From positions 1-64,000 of the forward strand of contig NZ_SCKT01000009.1 in the NCBI RefSeq assembly GCF_014155765.1: DNA of 64,000 bases, given 5' to 3'. Source of the stretch: Pantoea dispersa (lineage in GTDB: Bacteria; Pseudomonadota; Gammaproteobacteria; Enterobacterales; Enterobacteriaceae). The translations under genes and the position numbers were made by a program. Positions within the stretch are counted from its first letter, which is position 1. Each line of letters begins with the position of its first letter. Shown here one piece after another: positions 1 to 9,357 of this stretch. The notes under the pieces were generated by a model that ran no database searches, was not told where the DNA came from, and saw only the letters and a list, made by a program, of their open reading frames with translations.

Positions 1-1
1 G

Positions 2-1606
2 ACGGGCATCGCGCCGGGGTACCGGTTCGGCATCGTGAACGCGCCGCACTTCAGCGACAACGGAGAGTACCTGGTGACGTCGGCGCGGTACGACTTCGAG
101 GAGAACGGGTACGCGAGCGGCGGCGGCGGGGCGCGGCACAACATCGCGTTCACGGTGCTGCCGTCGTCGGTGACGTACCGTGCGGAGCCGGCGACGGCGT
201 GGCCGAAGACGCACGGGCCGCAGACGGCGAAGGTGGTGGGCCCGGCGGGTGAGTCAATCTGGACGGACCGCTACGGCCGGGTGAAGGTGAAGTTCCACTG
301 GGACCGCCTGGCGAAGGGCGACGACACGAGCTCGTGCTGGGTGCGGGTGTCGAGCGCGTGGGCGGGCCAGGGGTTCGGCGGCGTGCAGATCCCGCGGGTG
401 AACGACGAGGTGGTGGTGGACTTCATCAACGGCGACCCGGACCGGCCGCTGATCATCGGTCGCGTGTACAACGAGGCGAGCATGCCGCCGTGGGCGCTGC
501 CGGCGGCGGCGACGCAGATGGGGTTTTTAAGCCGTTCGAAGGACGGCACGGCGGACACGGCAAACGCGCTGCGCTTCGAGGACAAGGCGGGCGAGGAGCA
601 TCTTTGGATCCAGGCGCAGAAAAACATGGATACGCACGTTAAAAACGATGCCAGCCACTCGGTCGCCAATAACCACAGCCATTATGCTGGCGGCAATGAG
701 CTGTACCGCGTTGAGACCAACCGTGTACACGGTATCAAAGGCGGCGAGGAGCTCCTGACCGGACAAGGCAAGCTGGATGCAGCAGTTGATACCTATGTTC
801 TGGGATCCGGCACCAAACTGCGTCTGGAGTGCGGTGAAAGCGCCATTGAACTCAACGCTAACGGTCACATTAATATTGTCGGTAAAGGCTTCAATATTTT
901 CGTGCAGGGCGATGGCCACATTACAACGTCCGGCGGCAAGCTGAACCTGAATACTGACGGTGCAAAGCCCGGCACCGGTGCGCCTGGTGCCGATCACAAA
1001 CAGAATATCAGTAAAGCGGTGGAGAACCTGTTCCCCCCTAAACAGAAAGGACAGGCGGCTCCGGCTGCGCCGAAAGCTGCGGTCTCTGCTGCCGCTAAGC
1101 CGACCGCTGCACCTGTAGCAAATCACCCGGCTCGCAAAGCACGCCCGTTACCAGCAGATAAACAAGCTTTTTTTGATAAGGTCTATGCTGCAGCTAAGAT
1201 CAGTGAAAAGAAAACGGGCGTTCCGGCAGAAATCACTACGGCGCAGGCGATCCTTGAATCAAGCTGGGGAGATTTGGTTCCATTTGATAAGAAAACGAAT
1301 ACAAGTAGTAACAATATTTTTGGAATAAAATCATTTGGTTCTAAAAATGCTGCGGAAACCGTAACGCATGAGTATGTCAACGGTAAGAAAATCAAAATTG
1401 TTGATAGCTTTGCAACTTATGGCTCGGTTGAAGAGAGTATTGAACAACATGGTCAGTTTTTGATGGATAATAAACGTTACAGTAGTCTTTTCAAATCTTC
1501 AGATCCTGTTGAATGGGCGAAGGGGCTACAAGAGAATGGCTATGCAACAGATCCGGAGTATGCTAAAAAACTTATCGGGATTATGAAAGGTAGAGGGATG
1601 ATATGA
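2..1606 (+). CDS. vgrG: VgrG spike protein with C-terminal glucosaminidase domain (5' end outside window)
   Basis: VgrG forms the trimeric tip of the type VI secretion tail, and this one carries its own effector domain. The reading frame is open from base 2 with no start, so the N-terminal part lies to the left. Visible in order: a gp5-like OB-fold (about 200-500, with GRVKVKFHWD and GDPDRPLIIGRVYN), a VgrG beta-helix/DUF2345-like stretch (600-980), an Ala/Pro linker (1040-1150), then a FlgJ/AcmA-type glucosaminidase domain (1150-1606) with AQAILESSWG, whose Glu is the expected catalytic acid. The family cleaves peptidoglycan, so delivery to the periplasm of a rival is inferred. The stop overlaps the next start (ATGA). 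The first ~520 bases are extremely GC-rich, while the effector end is AT-rich. Confidence 0.93.
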   Translation, partial: TGIAPGYRFGIVNAPHFSDNGEYLVTSARYDFEENGYASGGGGARHNIAFTVLPSSVTYRAEPATAWPKTHGPQTAKVVGPAGESIWTDRYGRVKVKFHWDRLAKGDDTSSCWVRVSSAWAGQGFGGVQIPRVNDEVVVDFINGDPDRPLIIGRVYNEASMPPWALPAAATQMGFLSRSKDGTADTANALRFEDKAGEEHLWIQAQKNMDTHVKNDASHSVANNHSHYAGGNELYRVETNRVHGIKGGEELLTGQGKLDAAVDTYVLGSGTKLRLECGESAIELNANGHINIVGKGFNIFVQGDGHITTSGGKLNLNTDGAKPGTGAPGADHKQNISKAVENLFPPKQKGQAAPAAPKAAVSAAAKPTAAPVANHPARKARPLPADKQAFFDKVYAAAKISEKKTGVPAEITTAQAILESSWGDLVPFDKKTNTSSNNIFGIKSFGSKNAAETVTHEYVNGKKIKIVDSFATYGSVEESIEQHGQFLMDNKRYSSLFKSSDPVEWAKGLQENGYATDPEYAKKLIGIMKGRGMI

Positions 1607-1965
1607 TTAGGTTTTTAATGGCGATGATGATTGCCTTGCCCCTGGTTGCTTCAGCTAATGATTTTTGTGCAAAGTTAGATAAGTCAGGGATTTCTAACGG
1701 GGTCCGGTTTGATAATACTGATAATCTGTACAAAGTGGGAGGGAAAGGACATTTGCAGTTTTATTCAGCGCCTGATGAAAAGTGTTTATTAAAAGGGATA
1801 TTTGTTGTGCCAAATGATGATCTTTATGCCTATGTTGAGCAGAATGGATTTTACCGGGTCATGTACCTCACTAACGACGGTGATCAAATCATGGGCTGGG
1901 TTAAAAAAGACAGATTGCTTGCAACCCACAAGGGTTTGGCTCCTGACTATAACAATCCCAATTAA
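1603..1965 (+). CDS. Exported small protein, probable immunity protein for the VgrG glucosaminidase
   Basis: A 120-residue protein whose start overlaps the vgrG stop by 4 bases, the usual coupling of a T6SS effector and its immunity gene. A signal peptide is clear (MIRFLMAMMIALPLVASA, cleavage near residue 18), so it should work in the periplasm, where a peptidoglycan hydrolase would attack. The mature part has two Cys (residues 22 and 54) that could pair, and a C-terminal segment ending in MGWVKKDRLL that resembles bacterial SH3-like domains. I do not recognise a named immunity family. The function is inferred from position, export signal and size. Confidence 0.75.
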   Translation: MIRFLMAMMIALPLVASANDFCAKLDKSGISNGVRFDNTDNLYKVGGKGHLQFYSAPDEKCLLKGIFVVPNDDLYAYVEQNGFYRVMYLTNDGDQIMGWVKKDRLLATHKGLAPDYNNPN

Positions 1966-2178
1966 TTATTTTTCTCAACCTCCTGGGCTGCCAGGGGGAG
2001 TGTCAGGGAATCAGTTTTCTATACAATTAAGTGCGCTGGCAATCATAGGTTTTTTCTATTTTGGTGGGTTATATGGCTACAGTAAGCCCGATAATTACTG
2101 CAATATAAACTTCTCTATGCGTTGGAGAACAGCGTACAGATTGAATTTCGAAGGCAGGGTTAGCTGGAGCCCATACTA

Positions 2179-2931
2179 ATGTCGCTTACGAATATGATTA
2201 AGAAATATGTTTTTTTAAAAAAAAAGGCCTGTTTTTTCTCAATGATATTGCTTTCTTTTGCGGCTCCTTTATGGGCTGCGATAGATTTCAACGGTGAGTG
2301 GTCTGGTGCTGCGGGTAATGAAAATAGCTCCGATTATTCCACGTTAAATATCAAGATTAGGCAAGTTGACGGAAAGGTTGTTGGGCGTTACTGCTACATT
2401 ACGAATAGTGGTAATCGTATTGATTGCCCTGATGGTGATGAGAGTAACTTACATGGCATTGTTAAGAATAATAAAGCTGTTGTGAAATTTGACTCTGCCT
2501 TTGGTGGTAAAAATGGAGAGGCTGAGCTGACATTAAATAATAATTGCATGCTCTGGCATTTAACTGTACTGCCGAGCCATGGTGAGTTTTATGCTCCCAA
2601 ATATTTTTCCCTTAAAAAGATAGAGCCAAATATAAATGCAATGTTAAAAGCCAGGGTTTTTTCGACATCAGGATTCACCGTGACTCTTGTAAATAACTGT
2701 GGGGAGTTTTATGCCAATTGTAAAAATGTAGAGTACTATGGCATGAGAAATAGCGATGGTAGCCAGATTTCACTTACCGGCCACACAATTAATTCCCCTG
2801 ATGCAGCCAAAGCAGTTGGTATGATTTTCAATAATGGAAATATAGAGTATGGCATTACTTTTGATCCGTTGACGCTGACGGTATCAAGAGACAAAAAGGT
2901 ATTGCTATCACAGGATGGTAAGTGGGAATAA
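2179..2931 (+). CDS. Exported protein of unknown function in T6SS island
   Basis: A 250-residue protein with a basic N-terminus followed by a hydrophobic stretch ending LLSFAAPLWA, so a signal peptide with cleavage near residue 33. The mature part is predicted mainly beta-rich and has several Cys (YCYITNSGNRIDCPD, NNCMLW, NNCGEFYANC), consistent with disulphides in the periplasm. No catalytic motif or named family is recognised. The next gene begins 2 bases after its stop, so the two are probably co-transcribed. The low GC content matches the other accessory genes here. A second immunity-type protein or a lipid/peptidoglycan-binding protein are possibilities, but nothing in the sequence decides this. 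The start at 2179 has no clear ribosome site; the ATG at 2194 is an alternative. Confidence 0.7.
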   Translation: MSLTNMIKKYVFLKKKACFFSMILLSFAAPLWAAIDFNGEWSGAAGNENSSDYSTLNIKIRQVDGKVVGRYCYITNSGNRIDCPDGDESNLHGIVKNNKAVVKFDSAFGGKNGEAELTLNNNCMLWHLTVLPSHGEFYAPKYFSLKKIEPNINAMLKARVFSTSGFTVTLVNNCGEFYANCKNVEYYGMRNSDGSQISLTGHTINSPDAAKAVGMIFNNGNIEYGITFDPLTLTVSRDKKVLLSQDGKWE

Positions 2932-2933
2932 AA

Positions 2934-3323
2934 ATGTCTAGATCGTATTGCTTAAAGTGTATCTTGTTTTTTTCTTGTGCCGTTTTAAGTTATTCTGTTC
3001 TTTCAGCTAAAAGTAATATCCATTATGACACTAAAAATGTAGCTCAAACTGATGAAGATATTGCTGTCCTGACGGTACATAAAGCTATCAGGGATAATAA
3101 GCTATCGTTATTACGCGATCATTGTTTAGCCTATGATTATGATGATGTCTCTGACAGTAAATATTTCATTGTCGATGTTCGAGAGGATAAACGCTATGCT
3201 ATTTGTGGTGGAGATCCAAATACTTCTGTACATCTTTTTCGTTTTAAAGTCGATAAGAAAAATTATTCTTTGTTAACTGATGCAGGATCTGATAACGGAG
3301 TTTTTCATCCAGTTAAAAAGTAA
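2934..3323 (+). CDS. Small exported protein of unknown function
   Basis: About 129 residues. The ATG at 2934 is preferred over the in-frame ATG at 2922 because it directly follows the preceding stop and starts a clean signal peptide (hydrophobic CILFFSCAVLSYSVLSA, cleavage near residue 25). The mature region has two Cys (in RDHCLAYDYDD and YAICGGDP) and ends in a polar tail. No family is recognised. Tight spacing to the gene at 2179 suggests a two-gene unit of exported proteins in the effector island, and a role in effector immunity is only a guess from context. Confidence 0.7.
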   Translation: MSRSYCLKCILFFSCAVLSYSVLSAKSNIHYDTKNVAQTDEDIAVLTVHKAIRDNKLSLLRDHCLAYDYDDVSDSKYFIVDVREDKRYAICGGDPNTSVHLFRFKVDKKNYSLLTDAGSDNGVFHPVKK

Positions 3324-3416
3324 TTTCTACGGGTTTTTATTGTTCTTTTAGTCGGCTTTATCATCCGGAACGAACGTCTGTGAGTGTTATTAAAATTCGG
3401 CTTGTCGGGTAAGTTG

Positions 3417-4343
3417 ATGCGTGTAAAATTATCTTTATTTAGTGTTGTGGCAGTTATGGCTTTCGGCATGATGTCAGCCAGAGCAGACGTAGTGATGTCT
3501 GATTATAATAGCCTTGATAAAGTTTCATCCGTTTTTAGCAACAAAGATGTACTGCTGAAGCTAAAGAGCATTTTGGGCCCTGATTACGATACCTTCAGTC
3601 AAAACTTTGATGTGTATGGTGAACCGCACCTGACATCAGCAGGCGGATTGTTTGTGGAAGGCTGGTTAAGTGATCTTTATCTGGAACAGGCTTCAGCCTT
3701 TGTAATACAACCTGATGGCAGGACCTATGCTGCATGGACAGATGCTAAAACGGGCAAAATAAGTTATCGATGTAATGATAATACTGAGAAAAATCCGCAG
3801 CCTGATATTGCTGCCTGGGCAAAGCGTTTCAATAGCGACCCTGCGGGGGATTCTGCAGGTAACTTAGAAGCAAACTGTACCCGTAAACCTCTTTCAGCCT
3901 CCGACTTCAGTGTGGAAATCAATCATTATCGTGTCTCACTGGGAGACGAATGGGATAATCTGACAAAGCAGCACGCCGGAGTGCCGATTGCTGAAAGCTA
4001 TGCTGGCGACAGACCTTCAGACGACGGAAATTATCATTATTATCAGTATAACTATCCAGGTTTTGATATTTACTCTTCCAATTTATACTGGGAGAAAGAG
4101 CATCGTGACCGTGATAGCTATATTATAGCGCAAATCACCCTTAATTCGCCGGGGTTCAAAACGTACAGGGGTGTTTCAGTTGGTGACAGCGAAAGCGCTC
4201 TGCAGCGTCGTTATGGCAAAGGCGCTGTTGATGACAGTGATGATCAATACTGGATTTATTACGAGGGTGATGGAAAACGTCTCTTATTTCAGATTGAAGA
4301 TCATCGCATAAGTCACATTATGATGGTTTTTAATGATGCGTAA
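3417..4343 (+). CDS. Exported protein of unknown function
   Basis: A protein of about 308 residues. The ATG at 3417 is preferred to the upstream GTG at 3384: it follows a GGGTAAG ribosome-site-like run and begins a standard signal peptide (MRVKLSLFSVVAVMAFGMMSARA). The mature part is acidic and Tyr-rich, with a C-terminal section (VSVGDSESALQRRYGKG, then YWIYYEGDGKRLLFQIED) of the kind seen in exported proteins with a calcium-free beta-sandwich. No named family is recognised. It lies between the VgrG block and the Rhs block, in the same direction, and has the AT-rich composition of the island. Periplasmic location is inferred. Confidence 0.7.
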   Translation: MRVKLSLFSVVAVMAFGMMSARADVVMSDYNSLDKVSSVFSNKDVLLKLKSILGPDYDTFSQNFDVYGEPHLTSAGGLFVEGWLSDLYLEQASAFVIQPDGRTYAAWTDAKTGKISYRCNDNTEKNPQPDIAAWAKRFNSDPAGDSAGNLEANCTRKPLSASDFSVEINHYRVSLGDEWDNLTKQHAGVPIAESYAGDRPSDDGNYHYYQYNYPGFDIYSSNLYWEKEHRDRDSYIIAQITLNSPGFKTYRGVSVGDSESALQRRYGKGAVDDSDDQYWIYYEGDGKRLLFQIEDHRISHIMMVFNDA

Positions 4344-4477
4344 TGTGTCACTGTCAATTACTGGCTAATATGCAAATAAAATTATCAACTGGCGATGGAC
4401 CAGCTTAATTAAGTTCGTTTCGCTAAAGTGATTCCACATAGATCCATCCTCATTTATTCCTCTAACGGATATCCAAC

Positions 4478-4918
4478 ATGCATTACCAATTCAACGAGGG
4501 CGCGTTCGCCCTGTTTCCGGCTGGCTGGCAGGACACCAGCATGAATATTCTGCGCGATGAGGCCACCGGGCTGGCGCTGATCGTCAGCCGTGGGCCAATC
4601 GCCGAAGGCAGCGATTTTGAGCAGGAGTTTCACCGCCAGTGGGATACGTTGCGCAGCCAGATGGGCCATGTAGAGCAGAGCGAATTTACACGCGTGCTGG
4701 CTGGAGCCGACAACACATTGCGCGCCATCGAAGTGGAAACGGCTTTTGATCGCAACGGGCAGGCACTGTGGCAACGTCAGCTGGCAGTAAACGTGCCTGA
4801 AACCAATATGTTGATGATATTTACTTTTTCAGCCATGCGGCCTTTTGATGAAGAAGACGGGGCACGCTGGCATGCCTTCAAACAGAGCCTGACACTGAAC
4901 GCCCCACGGAAGGGATAA
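4478..4918 (+). CDS. EagR-type T6SS effector chaperone (DUF1795/DcrB family)
   Basis: A 146-residue protein with the DUF1795 fold pattern (FNEGAFALFPAGWQD near the start, LWQRQLAVNVP near the middle, NMLMIFTFSA near the end). Members of this family next to Rhs/PAAR effectors are the Eag chaperones, which bind the effector's N-terminal hydrophobic segments and help load it on VgrG. The effector gene starts 2 bases after this stop, and that effector has the expected N-terminal membrane segments. GC content here is that of the Rhs core rather than the AT-rich exported genes upstream, so chaperone and effector probably moved as one unit. Confidence 0.88.
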   Translation: MHYQFNEGAFALFPAGWQDTSMNILRDEATGLALIVSRGPIAEGSDFEQEFHRQWDTLRSQMGHVEQSEFTRVLAGADNTLRAIEVETAFDRNGQALWQRQLAVNVPETNMLMIFTFSAMRPFDEEDGARWHAFKQSLTLNAPRKG

Positions 4919-4920
4919 TT

Positions 4921-7900
4921 ATGGATAAGCACGCGGCCCGCCAGGGCGATGACATCATTCATTCCAGTATTTTCGCCGATATCACTAGCATCGTCGCTGA
5001 AGGTGCGGTCTACGCCGCGATGGGCGCGATTGTTGCCGGTGTGGCTACCGTAGCCGCTCCGCTGGTTGGCGTGGGTGCGCTGGCGGCGGTAGGCAGTAGC
5101 TGTCTGCTGAGCGGTATCATCGCGGGTGCGGTGGCGAATGTGGCAGGTATCACGGACGACATCAGCGCGGCTGCGGATGGCATTGGCGACATGCTGTTCC
5201 CGCCGTCACCTGCGGGTATCATTGCCAGCGGTTCGGATAATGTGATCATCAATGGCTTGGCGGCGGCTCGTGCGGCAGGTGAACTGACGGCAGGCGATAC
5301 GCCACCACCGGAAGCGCAGTCGGCCGGATTTTTTGCCGACTATGCCGGCAAACTGCTGGCGGTTGCCGACCAGTTCGCCGGGGCGATGTGGCAGCCGACG
5401 ATTGCCTCCGCTGCCGCAGGTACCTCGCCACTGGAACAGGATAAAGTTGCGTGCGAAAAACACAGCGGACCACAGTATCTCGCTGAAGGATCTAAAAGCG
5501 TACTCATCAACGGCCAGCCGGCGGCACGTGCTAAAGATCGCACCACCTGTGGAGCGACCATCAGCGATGATGTTTCAGCCAACGTCATCATTGGCGGTGA
5601 AACGCTAACGGTGCGGGATATCAAAAGCGGTAAACAGCCGGGACTGGCGCTGGCGATGATCGGCCTGTCGCTGATCCGCGGTCGCCCCGGCCAGATCCTG
5701 AAAAATATGCCGTGTGCGCTGGCAATGGCGGGCGGCGGTATGCTGGCCGATATGTCTATCAACGCGATATTTTCCGCGCTGCACCCGGTACATGCCGCTA
5801 CCGGCGTGAAAGTGCTGAATGATGATGCCGAGCGAGATTTCTCGCTGCCGGGACGTTTTCCCCTGCGCTGGCAGCGCAGTTATAACAGCCTGACGCAGCG
5901 CGCCGGCCTGTTTGGCCGCGGCTGGTCGACGGTGTTCGACAGCTATCTGACGCTGGAAGGCAATCAGGCCACCTGGTTTGATGACAACGGCCGCGAACTG
6001 CGTTTTGCCTTGCCCGGTGAAAAAGAGGTGCTTTACAGCATCAGCGAAGGACTGATGGTGCGACGCAATGCGCACGGTGACGTGGCAATCGCTGACGATG
6101 ACGGCGCGGTCTGGCGCTTGTACAAACCCACCGCCAGAAACCCGCAGCTCTTGCGTCTCGCCTCGCTGAGCGACGAGTACGGCAACGCGCTGGAGATGGG
6201 CTGGGATGAGCAGAGCCGGCTGGTGCGCATCCATGATGAACCGCTGGCAATTGACGTGACGCTGCACTACAACGACGAACGCCATCCGCAACGCGTTACC
6301 GCTGCCAGTCACTTTGACGGTGAACAGCACTGGCCGCTGATGCGCTGGAGCTTTGATGATCACGGCCAGCTTGCCAGCGTCACCGATGCGGCAGGCATTG
6401 AAACGCGCCGTTTCCGTTATAACGTGGATGGCCTGATGGTGTGGCACCGCCTGCCGGGCGGGCTGGAGAGCGAGTATCGCTGGCAGCTGTTTGATCACTG
6501 GCGGGTGATAGAAAATCGCACCAGCAGCGGCGATGGCTGCCGTATGCAGTACGATCTCACGGCGGGCATTACCCGCGTTTCTACCTACGATGGTCAGCAG
6601 CGCGAGCATCACTGGAATGCACAGGGATTGATTACCTGCTACATCGACGAGCGCGGCGAGCAATGGCGCTACGAGTGGGATGACAATGAACTACTGACGC
6701 GCCGTATTGACCCGCTCGGCCATGCGGTGAACTTTACCTACGACGAGCTCGGTAACCGCATTGAAGAGCAGGATGCCGATGGCAATGCGCAGACCACAGA
6801 GTGGTTAACGCATCGTGCCCTGCCCAGCGTCATCACCCAGCCTGGCGGCGCTGCCATCCGTTATTACTACGATATCCATCACGGACTGGAACGGGTGGTC
6901 GATGCGCTCGGGTACAGCACGCGTTATCTGCGCGATGAGTTTGGGCTGATCACTGAAGAGATTGATGCGGCGGGCAATCGCTATCGCCGTGAGTATAACG
7001 ATGCCGGGCAGGTCATTCGCGAGACGGACTGCTCCGGCCAGACTACGCGTTACCGTTATCATCCGCTGGGCTGGCTAAGTTGTGTTACAGCAGCCGATGG
7101 CGAAGAAACGCGATACTACTATGATGCCGCCGGGCGGCCCCGGCAGATGGAACGTGCTGAAGGCTGGGAAGAACGTCTGGAGTGGAGCGAACGTGGTCTG
7201 CCAGTGGCGTATGCCTCGGCAGACGGTAAACGCAGCGAATTCGCTTACGACCAGGCCGGCAGACTGACTCTCTCGCGAAACGCGCAGGGCGAAGAGGTGC
7301 AGCGCCGCTGGGACAGCCGTGGACGTTTAATCTCGCTGCAAAATCAAAACGGTGAAAGCTACCACTTCGAATGGGGCGCAGATTCGCTGCTGCTGGCGCA
7401 GATCGGGCTGGACGGTGTGGCAACACGCTACGACTACGATGCCGCCGGACGCGCAGTTGCCCGCACTTTCGCCGCCGGTCACCCGCAGGCGATTACGCAC
7501 CGCTTTGCCTTCAGCCCGGCAGGGCAACTCATGGCGCGCATCACCCCGGAAGGCCAGACGCGCTATGACTATACCGCGGCGGGCCAGCTGGCAAGCGTGG
7601 CGCAGCATCTGCCACTGGGGGAAAACCAGTGGAGCCGTGAAGCCGAGCAGGCGATTACCTTCGCGTATGACAAGGCTGGTCGCGTGATAGCGGAGCAGGG
7701 CGATCAGGGCAGCCTGGCGTGGCAGTACGACGCGCTGGGCAACTGCACTGCGCTGACGTTGCCGGATGGCCGCCAGCTGAAACAGTTGTATTACGGCAGC
7801 GGCCATCTGCTGAGCATCGCGCTGGATAACCTACCGGTCAGCGAATTTACGCGCGATACACTGCATCGCGAGCTGAGCCGCAGTCAGGGCGGACTGACCA

Positions 7901-9357
7901 CGCGCAGCGATTACGATCGACTGGGTCGGCTGGTGCGTCGCGATGTGTTCGACGGCGAGGCACAGCGCCCGGCACCGCGCCGCTGGTCGCGCCGGCGTGA
8001 TTTCGACTACGGCAACAACCTGATCCGCGAACAGCGCGACGACAATCCTTTCAGCCAGACGCTCTGGCACTACGACAGCGCTGGCCGTCTGCTGGTGCAG
8101 GAAGGTGCTCAGCCCGGTAATGATACGTGGCGATGGGATGGCGCGGGCAATCCGCTGGACCGCAGCGCGGCAGCAGCGGTTACGCACAACCGTGTTACGC
8201 AGCTGAACGGCATCCGCTGGCGCTATGACGTGCACGGTCGCACCAGTGAAAAGGATGACGGTCAGACGCGCTGGCGCTACCGCTATGATGACGAGCATCG
8301 CCTGATCGAAGTCGTCAGCGAACCGCGCGATCGCAACAAGCCTCAAGTGCAGGTGAGTTTCCGCTACGATCCGCTCGGGCGCCGCATCAGCAAGCGCGTG
8401 CAGCGTTTACTGCACGGCAAGCCGGCCGGAGCAGCGACCCTCACCCGCTTCGTCTGGGACGGTTTTCGTCTGCTGCAGGAAATACACGACGAAGTGCCAC
8501 TGACCTACGTATACAGCGACGCAAACAGCTATGAACCGCTGGCGCGTATTGACGGCAATGAGGGCGCGGAGATTTTCTGGTTCCACAATGCCGCTAACGG
8601 TATGCCGGAACGCCTGACAGACAGCGAAGGCCGCATCAGCTGGGAAGGCATCAATAACGCATGGGGCAAACTGCTGCGCGAAACTCATCAGCAACTGCCC
8701 GGCTACGACCAGAACCTGCGTATGCAGGGCCAGTACCTGGACCGTGAAACCGGACTGCACTACAATCTGTTTCGTTACTACGATCCGGACAGTGCGCGGT
8801 TTACGCAGCAGGACCCGATAGGGCTGGCGGGTGGGATAAACCTGTATGCTTATGCGCCGAATGCGCTAACCTGGATCGATCCTCTGGGGCTAAGTTGTAA
8901 AAATACATGGAATCAATTTCAGTCTAAATCCAAAGGTCATTTTAAATCCAGCTCTCAAGCATCCAAAGCCTACGGCTTATGGAAAAAGCAAGATTGGGCA
9001 GCGCTTGAAAAATTAATGGGTTCGGGAGCTTGGCCTCCAAACCGTGGTTTTGTTACTGTAAAAAATAAGACTCTTATACCTGGAACTAAGGTGGATCGTT
9101 ATGGTGGATGGACCGACGCAAGTGGCTTCCGTGATACAGGGAATTTTTTGTCACCAGCAGGATCCTCATTTGAAGGGCGAGCTCTTCCAGATAGTACGTT
9201 AACAAAACCGTTTTCTACTTATGAAGTATTGAAGCCTTATGATGTGGATGCAGGGCCTGCTATACCATGGTTTGGTAAAACAGGTATGGGTACTCAGTAT
9301 GAAACACATGACTTTATTGAAGATCTTATAAGTGATGGAGTGTTAAAAAAGTTATGA
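4921..9357 (+). CDS. PAAR-Rhs type VI effector with C-terminal TNT NAD+ glycohydrolase toxin
   Basis: A 1478-residue polymorphic toxin. In order: a prePAAR start (AARQGDD), hydrophobic helices (about 20-75), PAAR-like repeats (VIINGLAAARAAGE; VLINGQPAARAKDRTTCG), a second hydrophobic segment (about 240-290), many Rhs/YD repeats (300-1290), and the conserved core end DPIGLAGG...DPLGL at about 1300-1324, where Rhs proteins cut themselves. The final 154 residues are the toxin. Motifs DRYGGWTDASG, GNFLSPAG and PWFGKTGMGTQY match the TNT family (NAD+ glycohydrolase), with the family's essential Gln expected at 1459. The toxin end is AT-rich and unlike the core. EagR lies 2 bases upstream, and the immunity gene overlaps the stop. 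NAD+ depletion in the target cytoplasm is inferred from the family. Confidence 0.93.
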   Translation: MDKHAARQGDDIIHSSIFADITSIVAEGAVYAAMGAIVAGVATVAAPLVGVGALAAVGSSCLLSGIIAGAVANVAGITDDISAAADGIGDMLFPPSPAGIIASGSDNVIINGLAAARAAGELTAGDTPPPEAQSAGFFADYAGKLLAVADQFAGAMWQPTIASAAAGTSPLEQDKVACEKHSGPQYLAEGSKSVLINGQPAARAKDRTTCGATISDDVSANVIIGGETLTVRDIKSGKQPGLALAMIGLSLIRGRPGQILKNMPCALAMAGGGMLADMSINAIFSALHPVHAATGVKVLNDDAERDFSLPGRFPLRWQRSYNSLTQRAGLFGRGWSTVFDSYLTLEGNQATWFDDNGRELRFALPGEKEVLYSISEGLMVRRNAHGDVAIADDDGAVWRLYKPTARNPQLLRLASLSDEYGNALEMGWDEQSRLVRIHDEPLAIDVTLHYNDERHPQRVTAASHFDGEQHWPLMRWSFDDHGQLASVTDAAGIETRRFRYNVDGLMVWHRLPGGLESEYRWQLFDHWRVIENRTSSGDGCRMQYDLTAGITRVSTYDGQQREHHWNAQGLITCYIDERGEQWRYEWDDNELLTRRIDPLGHAVNFTYDELGNRIEEQDADGNAQTTEWLTHRALPSVITQPGGAAIRYYYDIHHGLERVVDALGYSTRYLRDEFGLITEEIDAAGNRYRREYNDAGQVIRETDCSGQTTRYRYHPLGWLSCVTAADGEETRYYYDAAGRPRQMERAEGWEERLEWSERGLPVAYASADGKRSEFAYDQAGRLTLSRNAQGEEVQRRWDSRGRLISLQNQNGESYHFEWGADSLLLAQIGLDGVATRYDYDAAGRAVARTFAAGHPQAITHRFAFSPAGQLMARITPEGQTRYDYTAAGQLASVAQHLPLGENQWSREAEQAITFAYDKAGRVIAEQGDQGSLAWQYDALGNCTALTLPDGRQLKQLYYGSGHLLSIALDNLPVSEFTRDTLHRELSRSQGGLTTRSDYDRLGRLVRRDVFDGEAQRPAPRRWSRRRDFDYGNNLIREQRDDNPFSQTLWHYDSAGRLLVQEGAQPGNDTWRWDGAGNPLDRSAAAAVTHNRVTQLNGIRWRYDVHGRTSEKDDGQTRWRYRYDDEHRLIEVVSEPRDRNKPQVQVSFRYDPLGRRISKRVQRLLHGKPAGAATLTRFVWDGFRLLQEIHDEVPLTYVYSDANSYEPLARIDGNEGAEIFWFHNAANGMPERLTDSEGRISWEGINNAWGKLLRETHQQLPGYDQNLRMQGQYLDRETGLHYNLFRYYDPDSARFTQQDPIGLAGGINLYAYAPNALTWIDPLGLSCKNTWNQFQSKSKGHFKSSSQASKAYGLWKKQDWAALEKLMGSGAWPPNRGFVTVKNKTLIPGTKVDRYGGWTDASGFRDTGNFLSPAGSSFEGRALPDSTLTKPFSTYEVLKPYDVDAGPAIPWFGKTGMGTQYETHDFIEDLISDGVLKKL
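8642..8835 (+). repeat. Rhs core 3' segment, master copy of a dispersed direct repeat
   Basis: The 194 bases ending just before the toxin switch of the full Rhs gene recur at 9849-10042 with about one mismatch, at 11797-11949 (153 bases), and as a short degenerate piece near 13194. The shared block encodes the QGQYLDRETGLHYN and DPIGLAGG region. Such homology lets a silent tip recombine onto the expressed gene. Confidence 0.93.

Noticed and set aside
1802-2179. Open frame of 125 codons overlapping the VgrG immunity gene
   Set aside because: It overlaps a better gene in another frame, lacks a ribosome site, and the part beyond 1965 has no recognisable protein character, although a decayed gene end cannot be excluded.
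5605-6663. Long minus-strand frame inside the Rhs gene
   Set aside because: A shadow of the GC-rich Rhs coding sequence; composition is that of a complementary frame, and no motif is present.
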